Positions 55,519-64,000 of a stretch of DNA of 64,000 nucleotides are shown piece by piece. Position numbers and translations under genes: made by a program. The stretch's first letter is position 1; each line of letters starts with the position of its first letter. The stretch lies in the NCBI RefSeq assembly GCF_002994635.1, contig NZ_PVNL01000002.1, positions 1 to 64,000 of the forward strand, given 5' to 3'. The notes under the pieces were generated by a model. It saw only the letters and a program-made list of their open reading frames with translations, was not told the DNA's origin and made no database searches. The stretch is from Enhygromyxa salina. Lineage in GTDB: Bacteria > Myxococcota_A > Polyangia > Nannocystales > Nannocystaceae.

Positions 55519-58241
55519 TCGGCGTCTCCGTCGTCGTCGGCTTGCTCGGCTGCGTCGTCGTCGGCTACGGCGTCGTCGTCCTCGAGCTCGTCGGCCTCGT
55601 CGTCGTCGTCTTCGTCGTCGACGATGTCCTGCTCGTCGGGCTCGAGCGGACCCTGAACCTCGACGCCCGACGGCTCGGCGTCATCGGGATCGTCGATCCG
55701 GGCGGTCCCGACCACGACCTCGTCTTCGCCCAGCCGGATCAGCCGGACGCCCTGGGTGGCGCGGCCGAGCTCGCTGATGCCGGACACCGGGGTGCGGATG
55801 ATCTTGCCCTCCGAGGTCACGACCATCAGCTGATCGCTCTCGCGGACCTTGATCACGCTGACGACCTTGCCGTTGCGCGCGCTGACCTTGATGGTCTTCA
55901 AGCCCAGGCCCGCGCGGCTCTGCGAGCGATACTCGGCCGCGGGGGTGCGCTTGCCGTAGCCCTTCTCGCACACCGTGAGGAACTGGATGTCCTGCTCTTC
56001 CTCGCGCTCGAACACGAGGATGTTGACGACCTCGTCGTCCTTGCGCAGGCCCATGCCCCGCACGCCTCGCGCGTTGCGACCCATGACGCGGACGTCGGCC
56101 TCGTCGAACCGGATCGCCTGGCCGTTGCGGCTGGCCATCAGGATGTCGCAGCGGCCGTTGGTGAGCTTGGCGTCGATCAGCGTGTCGCCCTCGGCGACGG
56201 TCGCGGCGATCAGGCCCGAGCTGCGGATGTTGGCGAAGTCGGCCAGCGAGCTGCGCTTGATGTAGCCCTGCTTGGACGCCAGGACCACGAAGTGATCGTC
56301 GTCGACCTCTTCTTCGCGATACGCGACCATTTCCAGGATCTTCTCGTCCTCGCGCAGATCCAGGAAGTTGACGAGGGCCTTGGGCCGCTGGCCGCGGGTG
56401 CCAAGCGGGAACTCGAACACGCGCTTGCGGAACACCCGACCAAAGTTGGTGAACAGCAAGATCACCGCGTGGGCCGAGGCCTCGAACAGCTCGATGACCT
56501 GGTCGTCCTCGTCGCGCTGCGAGCCCGAGTTGAGCCCGACGCCGCCGCGATTTTGGACCCGATACTCACCGGTGGGGATCCGCTTGACGTAGCCCTGACG
56601 GGTGATCATCAGGACCATCGACTCGTCGGCGACCAGGTCGATCGGCATGATCTCGAGCTCGTTGGGGACGATCTCGGTCCGCCGCGAGCCCTTGCTGCCG
56701 ACCGAGCCGTCGCCGCTGTCGGCCCCGTCACGATCGCCGTACTCGTTGCGGATCTGCACGAGCTCCTCGCGGATCACCGACATCAGCTTGGCCGGGTCGG
56801 TGAGGATCGACTCGAGCTCGGTGATCGTGAGCGACAGCTCGATGAACTCGGCCTCGATCTTCTCGCGCTCGAGCCCGGTCAGCCGCTGCAGGCGCATGTC
56901 CAAGATGGCCTTGGCCTGGCGCTCGTTGAGGCGGTAGGGGCCCTGGCTGGCGGCCTCGATCTCGGCCTCGGGGCGACCGCAGCGGCGCAGGAAGCCGGCG
57001 AACCCGTCGAGCGGCTCGGCCAACAATTTGGCCTTGGCCTCGTCGGGGTCACGGCTGCCGCGGATCAGCGCGATGATCCGATCGATCGCGTCCACGGCGA
57101 CGCCGAGGCCCTCGACGATCTCGCGGCGGGCCATGGCCTTGGCCAGCTCGAACCGACACCGCCGGGTGACGATCGTGCGGCGGTGATCCACGAACTCGCT
57201 CAGGCAGCGGTGGAGGTTGAGGACCTCCGGGCGGCCGTTGACGATCGCGATCATGTTGACCCCGAACGTGGTCTGCAGATCGCTCATCTTGTAGAGCTTG
57301 TTGAGGACGATCTGCGCGGCGCTGTCCTTCTTGACCGAGATCCAGATCCGCATGCCCGTGCGGTCGGAGTAGTCCTGGATGTCGGCGATGCCCTCGATCT
57401 TCTTCTCGCGGACCAGCTGGGCGATGCGCTCGATCAGCCGGGTCTTGTTGACCTGGTAGGGGATCTCGGTGACGACGATCGACTCGCGGCCCTTGGCGTC
57501 CTCTTCGATCTCGCAGCGGGCCCGCACGGTGACCGAGCCGCGGCCTTCGAGGTAGGCCTGCTTGATCCCGCCGCTGCCCAGGATGATCCCGCCGGTCGGG
57601 AAGTCGGGGCCCTTGACGTACTCGAGCAGCTCCGGGACCCGGTAGTGGGGGTTGTCGATCAACGCCACGGTCGCGTCGATCAGCTCCGTGAGGTTGTGGG
57701 GCGGGATGTTGGTGGCCATGCCCACCGCGATCCCGACCGCGCCGTTGAGCAGCAGGTTGGGGATCTTGGTGGGTAGGACCGCCGGCTCGAGCTCCTTTTC
57801 GTCGTAGTTGGGGACCCAGTCGACGGTCTCTTTGTCGAGGTCCGCGAGCAGCTCGCTGGCGAGCTTCTGCATGCGCACTTCCGTGTAGCGCATGGCGGCC
57901 GGCGAGTCGCCGTCGATCGAGCCGAAGTTGCCCTGGCCGTCGACCAGCGGGTAGCCCATCGCAAAGTCCTGGGCGAGCCGGACCAGCGCGAAGTAGACCG
58001 CAGAGTCGCCGTGCGGGTGGTACTTGCCGATCACATCGCCGACCACGCGCGCCGACTTCTTGTACGGCTGCGTGTGCGAATTCTTGAGCTGGTGCATCGC
58101 ATAGAAGATCCGGCGATGGACCGGCTTGAGCCCGTCGCGGACGTCGGGCAGCGCACGAGAGATGATGACGGACATGGCGTAGTCCAAAAAGGAGCTACGC
58201 ATCTCGTCTTCAATATTGAGGGTCGACTTCGTCTCGGCCAT
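55515..58241 (-). CDS. gyrA: DNA gyrase subunit A
   Basis: 908 aa. Breakage-reunion domain with active-site Tyr119 ([10 protein letters not shown]) and the helix region [17 protein letters not shown]; Ser80 matches E. coli Ser83, but Phe84 replaces the Asp87 at which quinolone resistance often arises. The C-terminal beta-propeller (about 520-850) has blades such as [17 protein letters not shown], in which the GyrA box QRRGGRG is degenerate (QNRGGVG), and ends in a long Asp/Glu tail. A ParC assignment is less likely given the six-blade C-terminus. No gyrB nearby. Confidence 0.93.
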   Translation of the reverse strand: MAETKSTLNIEDEMRSSFLDYAMSVIISRALPDVRDGLKPVHRRIFYAMHQLKNSHTQPYKKSARVVGDVIGKYHPHGDSAVYFALVRLAQDFAMGYPLVDGQGNFGSIDGDSPAAMRYTEVRMQKLASELLADLDKETVDWVPNYDEKELEPAVLPTKIPNLLLNGAVGIAVGMATNIPPHNLTELIDATVALIDNPHYRVPELLEYVKGPDFPTGGIILGSGGIKQAYLEGRGSVTVRARCEIEEDAKGRESIVVTEIPYQVNKTRLIERIAQLVREKKIEGIADIQDYSDRTGMRIWISVKKDSAAQIVLNKLYKMSDLQTTFGVNMIAIVNGRPEVLNLHRCLSEFVDHRRTIVTRRCRFELAKAMARREIVEGLGVAVDAIDRIIALIRGSRDPDEAKAKLLAEPLDGFAGFLRRCGRPEAEIEAASQGPYRLNERQAKAILDMRLQRLTGLEREKIEAEFIELSLTITELESILTDPAKLMSVIREELVQIRNEYGDRDGADSGDGSVGSKGSRRTEIVPNELEIMPIDLVADESMVLMITRQGYVKRIPTGEYRVQNRGGVGLNSGSQRDEDDQVIELFEASAHAVILLFTNFGRVFRKRVFEFPLGTRGQRPKALVNFLDLREDEKILEMVAYREEEVDDDHFVVLASKQGYIKRSSLADFANIRSSGLIAATVAEGDTLIDAKLTNGRCDILMASRNGQAIRFDEADVRVMGRNARGVRGMGLRKDDEVVNILVFEREEEQDIQFLTVCEKGYGKRTPAAEYRSQSRAGLGLKTIKVSARNGKVVSVIKVRESDQLMVVTSEGKIIRTPVSGISELGRATQGVRLIRLGEDEVVVGTARIDDPDDAEPSGVEVQGPLEPDEQDIVDDEDDDDEADELEDDDAVADDDAAEQADDDGDAE

Positions 58242-58404
58242 GCAGGTCGCTGGGGTGGGATCGGGGAGCGTGGTTCGGGCTGGTGGCGCGGCACGGGATC
58301 ACCTGGATCACGTGGACTAGAGCGCGCGCCAAGGAGGCCTCGAACGGGGGGATGATAGCTCCCGATGCGACCCCTTGCACGGGTGCGAACCTGGGAAAGA
58401 TCGG

Positions 58405-58425
58405 CCGAATTCGCAGGAAATTCGG
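58405..58425 (-). promoter_or_regulatory. stem-loop in the gyrA upstream region
   Basis: CCGAATT (58405-58411) pairs with AATTCGG (58419-58425). It lies about 165 bases before the gyrA start in the 298-base gap with selB. Confidence 0.35.
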
Positions 58426-58492
58426 GGATCGCGGGGGCGGCGTGACCGGCGATCTGGGCGGTCGGAGGGGGCTGCGGGCAGGAAATCGTGTC

Positions 58493-58524
58493 GATTTCAA
58501 TTTGTATAATAAAATCAAGTAGTT
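58493..58524 (-). promoter_or_regulatory. AT-rich island between selB and gyrA, candidate promoter region
   Basis: About 30 bases with very low GC in a ~70% GC window, with TATACA or TATTAT on the minus strand as possible -10 boxes, but no convincing -35. Could be the gyrA promoter with a leader of ~250 bases, or an UP-like element. Confidence 0.35.
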
Positions 58525-58539
58525 ACGACTCACGGAGAC

Positions 58540-60588
58540 TCAGCTGTCGGACTCGGCGCGAGGCCCCGGCAGCCGGCGGTCACCCTCGCGGCGGGTGATC
58601 GCTAGATGGTCGAGGTGCTCCAAGAACGGGACCACGAATTTACGTGAGAGCCCGCTGATGTCCTTGAGGGCCTGCACGTCGATCTCCCCGTGGGCCGCGA
58701 GGTGCTCACGGATCCGCCGCAGCAGCTCGGCGTGGGTCGCAGGCGCGTACGAGAGGTCGTCGCTGACGCGGACCAACAGGCCGTTGCGCTGCAGCAAGCC
58801 CGCGTACTCGAGCACCTGCTTGGCGTCGAGGCGCAGCCGCTCGCCGACCTGCCGCAGCGTTGGGGGCGCGGCCCCGCCGGTCGCGTACAGCTCGACCATG
58901 GCGGCCATCTGCTCGGGCAGCGCGTCGGGATCCAAGCTGCCCTTGCCCGGCCGCGCGAGGCTGCCAGCGCGGTCGGCCACGCGCAGCGAGCCACGCTCGA
59001 GCGCGAGGTCGACGGCCGCGCGGGCGAGGTCTGGCGTCGGGTGCCCCGGCAGCGAGCCCTCGAGCGTGGCCCGGCCGATCCCGGGGTGCAGCGGCTGGGC
59101 CTGGTGGTAGCGGTCGACCGTCTGCACGGCCACGCGGGTCAGCTCTTCGAGCAGCCCGCGGTCGACCCAGCGACCGCCAGCCAGCCCCAGCAGCGGACCT
59201 TCGGGGCGCGAGAGTCGGCTGAGGTTCTTGCCTGGTTCTTCGACGCCCGCCCGGACCGCGATCGCCTGCGCGTCGATCCCGGGCATCCCGGCGTCGACCA
59301 CGAGCGCCTGGACCCGCGTGCTGGGATCGTCCGAGAGCAGCGCCCGCGCGAGCGCGACGCGGCGCGAGGGGTGACGGCGCTCGGGCAGTGGATCCACGAT
59401 CACGCCGCCGCCGACGGTCAGGCCCTCGAAGTTGGCGTGGGCGGCCGAGTAGGCCCGCAGGATCACCCGTTGCCCGGCCCAGATCGCCAGCGGCGTGTCG
59501 AGGTAGAGCCGGACCAGCCCGCGCTGACCCGGGCCGATCTTGGGCTTGGCCGCGCCCGCGATCGGCTCGATCAGGTGCAGGTGGTCTTGATCGGGATCGA
59601 CGAGCGCGAGCGGGACCAGGTGCGCGGCGGTGCTGGCCGTGCCCGCGCACAGCTGCAGCGCGGTGTCGCGGGCCCAGGCGCGCTGCCCAAAGCCGAGCTG
59701 GTTGACCAGCGCGAGCACACGATCGCTGGTCACGACCTTGAGGCCCGAGCTGATCACGTCGCCGCGCGCGAGCTCGTCGACGCTGACGTTGCCGAGGTTG
59801 AGCGCGGTGCGGGTGCCCGCCCGCGCGCGCCGGGCGTCGCCGCTGTGGATCTGCATGCCGCGGATCCGCAGCGGGCTGCGCTGACGCGCGTGGCCACTGG
59901 GGACCAGCTCGAGCTCCGCCTGCTTGTCGAGATCGATCTCGCCGGCCAGCAAGGTGCCCGTGATCACCGTGCCGTGCCCGCGCATCGTGAACACGCGGTC
60001 GATCGGCAGGACCGGCGCGCCCTTGCGCCCGCGGCTGGGCAGCTGCTTGGCGAGCTTGGTCAGCGCCGCGCTCAGCTCGGGCATGCCCTCGCCCGTGTGG
60101 GCGCTGACGGGCAGGATCGGGGCCTCGGCGAACGGGCCCTCGGCCAGGACCGCGCGCACGTCTTCGATCGCGAGCTCGAGCAGCTCCTCGAACTCGCCGT
60201 CGTCACCGCCGCCGTCGCTGCGCAGCCGGTCGATCTTGGTGAGCGCGACCACGGCGTGGCGCAGGCCGAGCAGCTCGCACACGTGCAGGTGCTCGCGGGT
60301 CTGCGGCATCACCCCGTCCTCGGCCGCGATCACCACCAACACCGCGTCGATGCCCCCAGCGCCCGCGACCATCGTGCGGACCAGCGCCTCGTGCCCGGGG
60401 ACGTCGACGATCCCGACGTTTAAATCCTCGCTGGGCTGCCAGCGGGCGAAGCCGAGCTCGATCGTGATGCCGCGGCGCTTTTCCTCCGGGAGGCGATCGG
60501 TGTCGACGCCCGTGAGCGCGCGAACCAGCGAGGTCTTGCCGTGATCGATGTGCCCGGCGGTGCCAAGCACGAACTGGCGGGCGGCCAT
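58540..60588 (-). CDS. selB: selenocysteine-specific elongation factor SelB
   Basis: 682 aa, typical SelB length. GTPase motifs GHIDHGKT (12-19), DVPGHE (62-67) and TKID (117-120); SelB-type start [18 protein letters not shown]-Tu-like domains 2 and 3 lie at about 175-370, and four winged-helix units at the C-terminus end in [20 protein letters not shown], the fold that binds the SECIS hairpin. It delivers Sec-tRNA to UGA. It stands upstream of gyrA on the same strand. selA, selD and the tRNA-Sec gene are not in the window. Confidence 0.97.
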   Translation of the reverse strand: MAARQFVLGTAGHIDHGKTSLVRALTGVDTDRLPEEKRRGITIELGFARWQPSEDLNVGIVDVPGHEALVRTMVAGAGGIDAVLVVIAAEDGVMPQTREHLHVCELLGLRHAVVALTKIDRLRSDGGGDDGEFEELLELAIEDVRAVLAEGPFAEAPILPVSAHTGEGMPELSAALTKLAKQLPSRGRKGAPVLPIDRVFTMRGHGTVITGTLLAGEIDLDKQAELELVPSGHARQRSPLRIRGMQIHSGDARRARAGTRTALNLGNVSVDELARGDVISSGLKVVTSDRVLALVNQLGFGQRAWARDTALQLCAGTASTAAHLVPLALVDPDQDHLHLIEPIAGAAKPKIGPGQRGLVRLYLDTPLAIWAGQRVILRAYSAAHANFEGLTVGGGVIVDPLPERRHPSRRVALARALLSDDPSTRVQALVVDAGMPGIDAQAIAVRAGVEEPGKNLSRLSRPEGPLLGLAGGRWVDRGLLEELTRVAVQTVDRYHQAQPLHPGIGRATLEGSLPGHPTPDLARAAVDLALERGSLRVADRAGSLARPGKGSLDPDALPEQMAAMVELYATGGAAPPTLRQVGERLRLDAKQVLEYAGLLQRNGLLVRVSDDLSYAPATHAELLRRIREHLAAHGEIDVQALKDISGLSRKFVVPFLEHLDHLAITRREGDRRLPGPRAESDS

Positions 60589-60593
60589 GCGCG

Positions 60594-60599
60594 AGTATA
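60594..60599 (-). promoter_or_regulatory. -10-like TATACT of selB, leaderless arrangement
   Basis: On the minus strand TATACT ends 5 bases before the selB ATG. Confidence 0.4.
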
Positions 60600-60639
60600 G
60601 CCGACGCGGGCCGCACGACGTGCGGAAAAGTCTAGCTTT

Positions 60640-61171
60640 TCTATCGGGCCGCGTGGTACCGCGACGAACCCGAAGTCGCCGTGTTCGTTGTACTCTCCCC
60701 TAGATGATCTCGTCGCCGAGACACTCGAGGGCGGTAGCTCGCAGGTCGTCGCTCCGATGCCGAACGCCGGGGAGGCGGAGAGGTCCATCGGCAGTGGCGG
60801 ATCATCCCCGACGGCGAGCCCAAGCAGCACGCTCACGCCGTAGCGAACACGGAGTCATAGTTGTCTGGTCGGGGCCGGTGCAGCTCGAGGGTCACTGACT
60901 CAGTCGGCAACGAAGGCTCGACCTGCGGGACCCTCGACCAGTCGAGCGCGAGTCGTCCGTCATTCGGGATCGCGTCGCTCGTGCACGCCTCGAGCACCCA
61001 GCGCGGCGTTGGGCTGGCACCCACGCCCACGGCGGTCGGGCTGCTTGGTGTCATGCAGTAGGCAGGCCGTGGCCGATCGGCCACATGACTGGCCCACCTG
61101 GGGACTAGCTTCACGATCGGACAGGTTCGGGGATTCGCGGCGCGTGCTAGACCCGTTGGTCGAGGCCACAT
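60640..61171 (-). pseudogene. possible decayed gene upstream of selB
   Basis: A 112-codon minus frame (60833-61171) ends at a GTGA where a second frame starts (GTG at 60836); the peptides TESVTLELHRPRPDNYDSVF and SVLLGLAVGDDPPLPMD, then GDFGFVAVPRGP, read like one protein interrupted by a shift. The second frame then runs into selB, so it cannot be intact. No family recognised. The remainder of this 581-base stretch shows no RNA gene or clear site. Confidence 0.3.
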
Positions 61172-63193
61172 GTCCTACGCTAAGCTCATCCGCAATCCAA
61201 AGTTGACTGTCAAGACCAAGCCAAAAACACGTCCCGCCCCAACCGGATCCCCCGTCGCGTCGTTCGCCCCCGAGTTCCACCCCGAGCTTCGAAGGTACCC
61301 CATCGGCGACGCCGCAGCGGCGCTCGGCGAGGCGGGATTACGGCCCAAATTGGAAATCGGTGACGCAAACGATCCGCACGAACGGGAGGCCGACGCGGCG
61401 GCCAGCGAGGTCATGCAGATGCACAGCGCCAAAGTCGCCGCCAGTCGCTCCTCGCTCGACGGATCTGGGCCGAGCGCTAAGCTGGCTGACATACCCGTAT
61501 CTGCCGGGTCCGAACAAGCCGACGAGACGGCGGCCCCCGACTTCAGTCACCGCGTGCATACTCTCGCACGTCGCGGCGGCGATCGCCTTCCACCCCGGGT
61601 GCGTACCTTCCTCGAACCCCGTTTCGGCGTTGATCTCGGCAGTATTCGCGTGCACACGAATAGCCTCGCCAACGGTCTCGCGCGACAGGTCAATGCCCGA
61701 GCGTTCACGGTCGGCCAGGACCTCTTCTTTGGCAGTAACGAAGCCCGACCCCAGACGCGCAATGGCATGCAGTTGTTCGCACATGAAGTGGCGCACGCCC
61801 TCCAGCGGCCGTCACACGCCGCGGGTGACCCCGTCGTACGGCGAAAAAAACTACGAGGTCGACGACGAGTCGCTCAACGCCACGACCAAGACCTACGACG
61901 ATCTCGGCAATATTGAGCAGTCCGTGTCCGTCTTCGATGAATTTATGCGCGGAGCGAAAAATATCTCGGCATTGAGTTCACGAGTGAGGGTATGGTCGGA
62001 GGCTCCCGGCTGAAGCCCCATCGTGGTTCGCAGTCGAGCGATCTGCGTACGACCTTCGTCAGTGCATTCAAAGGTGGTGTGGTGTACAGGCCTGATACCG
62101 TACGAGGACACGCCTCGACCGTTATAGTGCATCCGATTGATGTGTTGGTGGACGAAAACTACGCCGGCAAGGTGTTCGATGTCGCGCAAAAGCTCATCCT
62201 TGAATCCGACGTCAATGTTTCGGCCGACACAACTCAGGATTCTGCGTTCCGAAGTCTGAAGGCGGCGGGGGCAGGTATCACTGTCAACCCAAATCTGGTT
62301 GGGTCAATATATGCCCACGAAGGCCTGGGGGGAGCCTACGACGGGTTTTGGGTTCTGCTGCATGAGTTGTTTCATCGGGCTCAAGATGACATATTTGAAG
62401 CTCTCGCGTTGGCACAGAACGAGACGATACTGAAAGACAAGAAGGAGTCGGAGAAGGCTGTCTACAGCGGCCAGACCGACGAGGGTTGGCGGAGGGATCC
62501 TGAGAACGGTGACGTCGGTGTACACGAGTCCTTTGTCAATATCCTGCGCTTCGGGTATGGCCTGCGAAAGCGCACCATGTACGGCGACAACGATCTCCAA
62601 GACACGGTCGTCTCAGCTGAAACTGAGGATATGCTCGGCCGCAAAACTGACCCCCCCCCGTACCCTTCGAAGGTATCAAGAAAGTCGTCGTCCGCGCGCC
62701 CCGTCCATTGGCGCCAATAGAGGAGTATCGGTTTGTCGACGATCTGCTTGATTTCGGCGGCTCGCTCCCGTCGAGTAAGACCACTCGGGAACTGTGGATC
62801 ACACGACTGCTCAAACAGTCCAAACTCAAAATGACGGGGATGAACATGTTGTCCTACGCAGACCTCGACCTCAAAGTCAATGAGGCGATGTCGGAGGTCG
62901 GCTTGGCTTCATTCTTCATCGTCATGGAATCGAACGAGGCCACGGTCACTCTCGGCGGGAGGTGGCATCCGGGCTACACGCCCAGGTTTGGGCAGTTATC
63001 GTTATCAATCAAGTCTGCTGGAGTGTTGCTCGTCGGGCTTGGGACGTTGGAGACTGCCTCGAATTTCTGCGATATGGGGACGGGCTCCATCACCGGCGAG
63101 TGGAGGACCTACCACTCCCCGAGTTCTTACATGGAGGTGGGATCGGGCAACTGGGCGTTGTCGCTCGGCGCCTTCTCGAGTTGTGAACCATGA
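61170..63193 (+). pseudogene. DUF4157 (eCIS-type) protein with a second HExxH domain, broken by three frameshifts
   Basis: Frames join into about 670 aa. Frame 1 (61170-61850): disordered Lys/Pro start, then DUF4157: LPPRVRTFLEPRFGVDLGSIRVH, NARAFTVGQDLFFG and LFAHEVAHALQ. The shift points are A7 (61844-61850), A5 (61957-61961) and C9 (62651-62659). After the first, KNYEVDDESLNATTKTYDD; after the second, LGIEFTSEGMVGG to WVLLHELFHRAQDD, a further zincin-like HExxH; after the third, VPFEGIKKVVVRAP to the end. DUF4157 marks cargo of extracellular contractile injection systems. GC is lower after 61850. Sequence error or true decay cannot be told apart. Confidence 0.7.
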
Positions 63194-63499
63194 CTGCGCA
63201 GTTCGCGCAGAGTATGGGCGTGTGTCCAGTAGCCACTGTTGTTGTCAGGGCTCGAAGCGGTTTGCTCAAAATCGGCAAAGGGCCGCGACGCAAAGTGTCT
63301 GTGACCGCCCCTGGAACTGGCTGGAGTTCCGTTCTCCATAAGTAGGGATCGGCGGCAACGGAGAGACGTTGACCAATTCGGAAGCGGAGAGCGCCTAGAA
63401 CGAGTGTCTGTCCGACAGCGTTGCGGATGTCGCGCCGCTGGCCTTCCGTCCACACGCTTGGCTTCCCGCTGCAATGCCGAGCTGATAACGTGACCCGAC
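63194..63499. other. 306-base stretch without a supported gene
   Basis: Overlapping short frames on both strands lack start signals or recognisable domains. The base composition is closer to the preceding low-GC gene than to the core genes. No IS ends, repeats or RNA genes seen. Confidence 0.5.
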
Positions 63500-63700
63500 A
63501 TGACAGACTCGAGCGCGAAGACCACCCTCGTCCCCGACACGATCGCGTCGAGACTGCCGCTTGATAGTCACGAGGCACGGGCCGCGGGGCGACACAACTC
63601 ACTTCACCTGCTGCTCGCTGCGTTGGGGGTGGTGATGCTGGGGACCGCGCTCCTCGACTGGCTCATCCATCCAGTGACCTTGTGGGCGGGGCTTCCGTGA
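63500..63700 (+). CDS. small single-pass membrane protein
   Basis: 66 aa. A hydrophilic N-terminus (residues 1-34) and one hydrophobic helix (36-58, LHLLLAALGVVMLGTALLDWL). No family recognised. It overlaps the next frame as GTGA (63697-63700), which supports it as a real gene in a two-gene operon. Confidence 0.5.
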   Translation: MTDSSAKTTLVPDTIASRLPLDSHEARAAGRHNSLHLLLAALGVVMLGTALLDWLIHPVTLWAGLP

Positions 63701-64000
63701 AGCCCGCTCGGCGGGGCCACGCATTGCTGCTGCTGAGCGTCGCGGTGCTCGTCGCGGTGCTCGTCACGCTCGTTGCCACCGTCAGCTTTGTACATGGGCA
63801 GGTCATCGAATACTTCTGGGCCATCGACCAGCACACAGGGTTCGCCGCCGACGAAGTCGCCTCGAATCGGCATTTGGCCTTCTCGTCATTATATTCACGG
63901 CACCTCGATATCCTGCTCCCAATCTTCGGGTTGGCCTCGGTCTGCGTCTTGGTGATCATGGCTCGGCTCTGGAGCATGGGGCGAGCACACCAAGTTCGGC
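63697..64000 (+). CDS. membrane protein, 3' end cut by the window
   Basis: At least 101 aa from a GTG that overlaps the previous stop as GTGA. Two hydrophobic helices are visible: ALLLLSVAVLVAVLVTLVATV at residues about 9-29 and ILLPIFGLASVCVLVIMARLW near 79-99. The helices flank a soluble segment of about 45 residues (VIEYFWAIDQHTGF). It runs off the window end, so length and family are unknown. Confidence 0.5.
   Translation, partial: MKPARRGHALLLLSVAVLVAVLVTLVATVSFVHGQVIEYFWAIDQHTGFAADEVASNRHLAFSSLYSRHLDILLPIFGLASVCVLVIMARLWSMGRAHQVR

Noticed and set aside
55485..57776. 763-codon antisense frame over gyrA
   Set aside because: Same high-GC artefact; low-complexity Asp/Leu/Ala composition.
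60600..60720. tRNA-Sec (selC) beside selB
   Set aside because: No cloverleaf, UCA anticodon arm or CCA end could be made from this stretch.
63090..63602. Minus-strand ORFs near the end of the DUF4157 gene
   Set aside because: Overlap genes on the plus strand and show no domain or start signal.

Overview
The window is about 64 kb of high-GC DNA from what is most likely a myxobacterium of the Nannocystis/Plesiocystis/Enhygromyxa group. Evidence: very GC-rich third codon positions, lipoproteins with glycine/aspartate 'GDGDGDP' linkers, an RCC1-repeat lipoprotein with a myxococcal Cys-rich repeat, TPR lipoproteins carrying a module I know from myxobacterial Ser/Thr kinases, and many secreted proteins of unknown function. 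This placement is inference; there is no rRNA or tRNA gene in the window.

Layout. 1-443: a 119-bp tandem array. 444-11035: an M2 (ACE-like) metallopeptidase lipoprotein, a small zinc-knuckle protein, an MDR reductase, mini-RNase III, a DMT exporter, a secreted protein and a giant Lhr helicase. 11014-18593: a GNAT-like protein, clpS-clpA, a histidine kinase/receiver pair and an alpha/beta hydrolase. 18634-28550 (minus): a bicarbonate-uptake (DAB) operon, dabA, a dabB-like gene, a second ND5-like gene and a frameshifted sulP, followed by two lipoproteins. 28696-36731 (minus): two secreted proteins, then a TetR-headed ABC export operon with a LolA-like carrier and an outer-membrane barrel. 36976-41237: a divergent RND efflux pair. 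41375-45678: an NAD-linked formate dehydrogenase made of a NuoE-NuoF fusion and a catalytic subunit with an in-frame UGA, read here as selenocysteine. 45711-54183: RCC1 and GDGDGDP lipoproteins, a COQ4-motif protein, a dienelactone-hydrolase-like lipoprotein, glpK, a BASS transporter and an outer-membrane protein. 54205-60588 (minus): hemL, gyrA and selB. 61170-63193: a DUF4157 (eCIS-type) protein broken at three homopolymers. The window ends in small membrane proteins.

How the parts connect. The clearest story is selenium. The formate dehydrogenase gene has a UGA at the catalytic position followed by a SECIS-like hairpin, and selB, the factor that decodes such a codon, lies 13 kb away. The second is inorganic carbon: the DabA zinc ligands are all present, one ND5-like partner keeps its proton-channel residues and the other has lost them. 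The third is DNA-level: seven loci carry 12-bp tandem duplications, two or three of the convergent gene ends lie inside stop-bearing repeats, and a 64-bp inverted repeat at 29121-29300 has mismatches biased to G-U pairs on one strand.

Limits: everything is read by eye. Family names rest on recognised motifs, not searches. Frameshifts (sulP; DUF4157 gene) could be sequencing errors.
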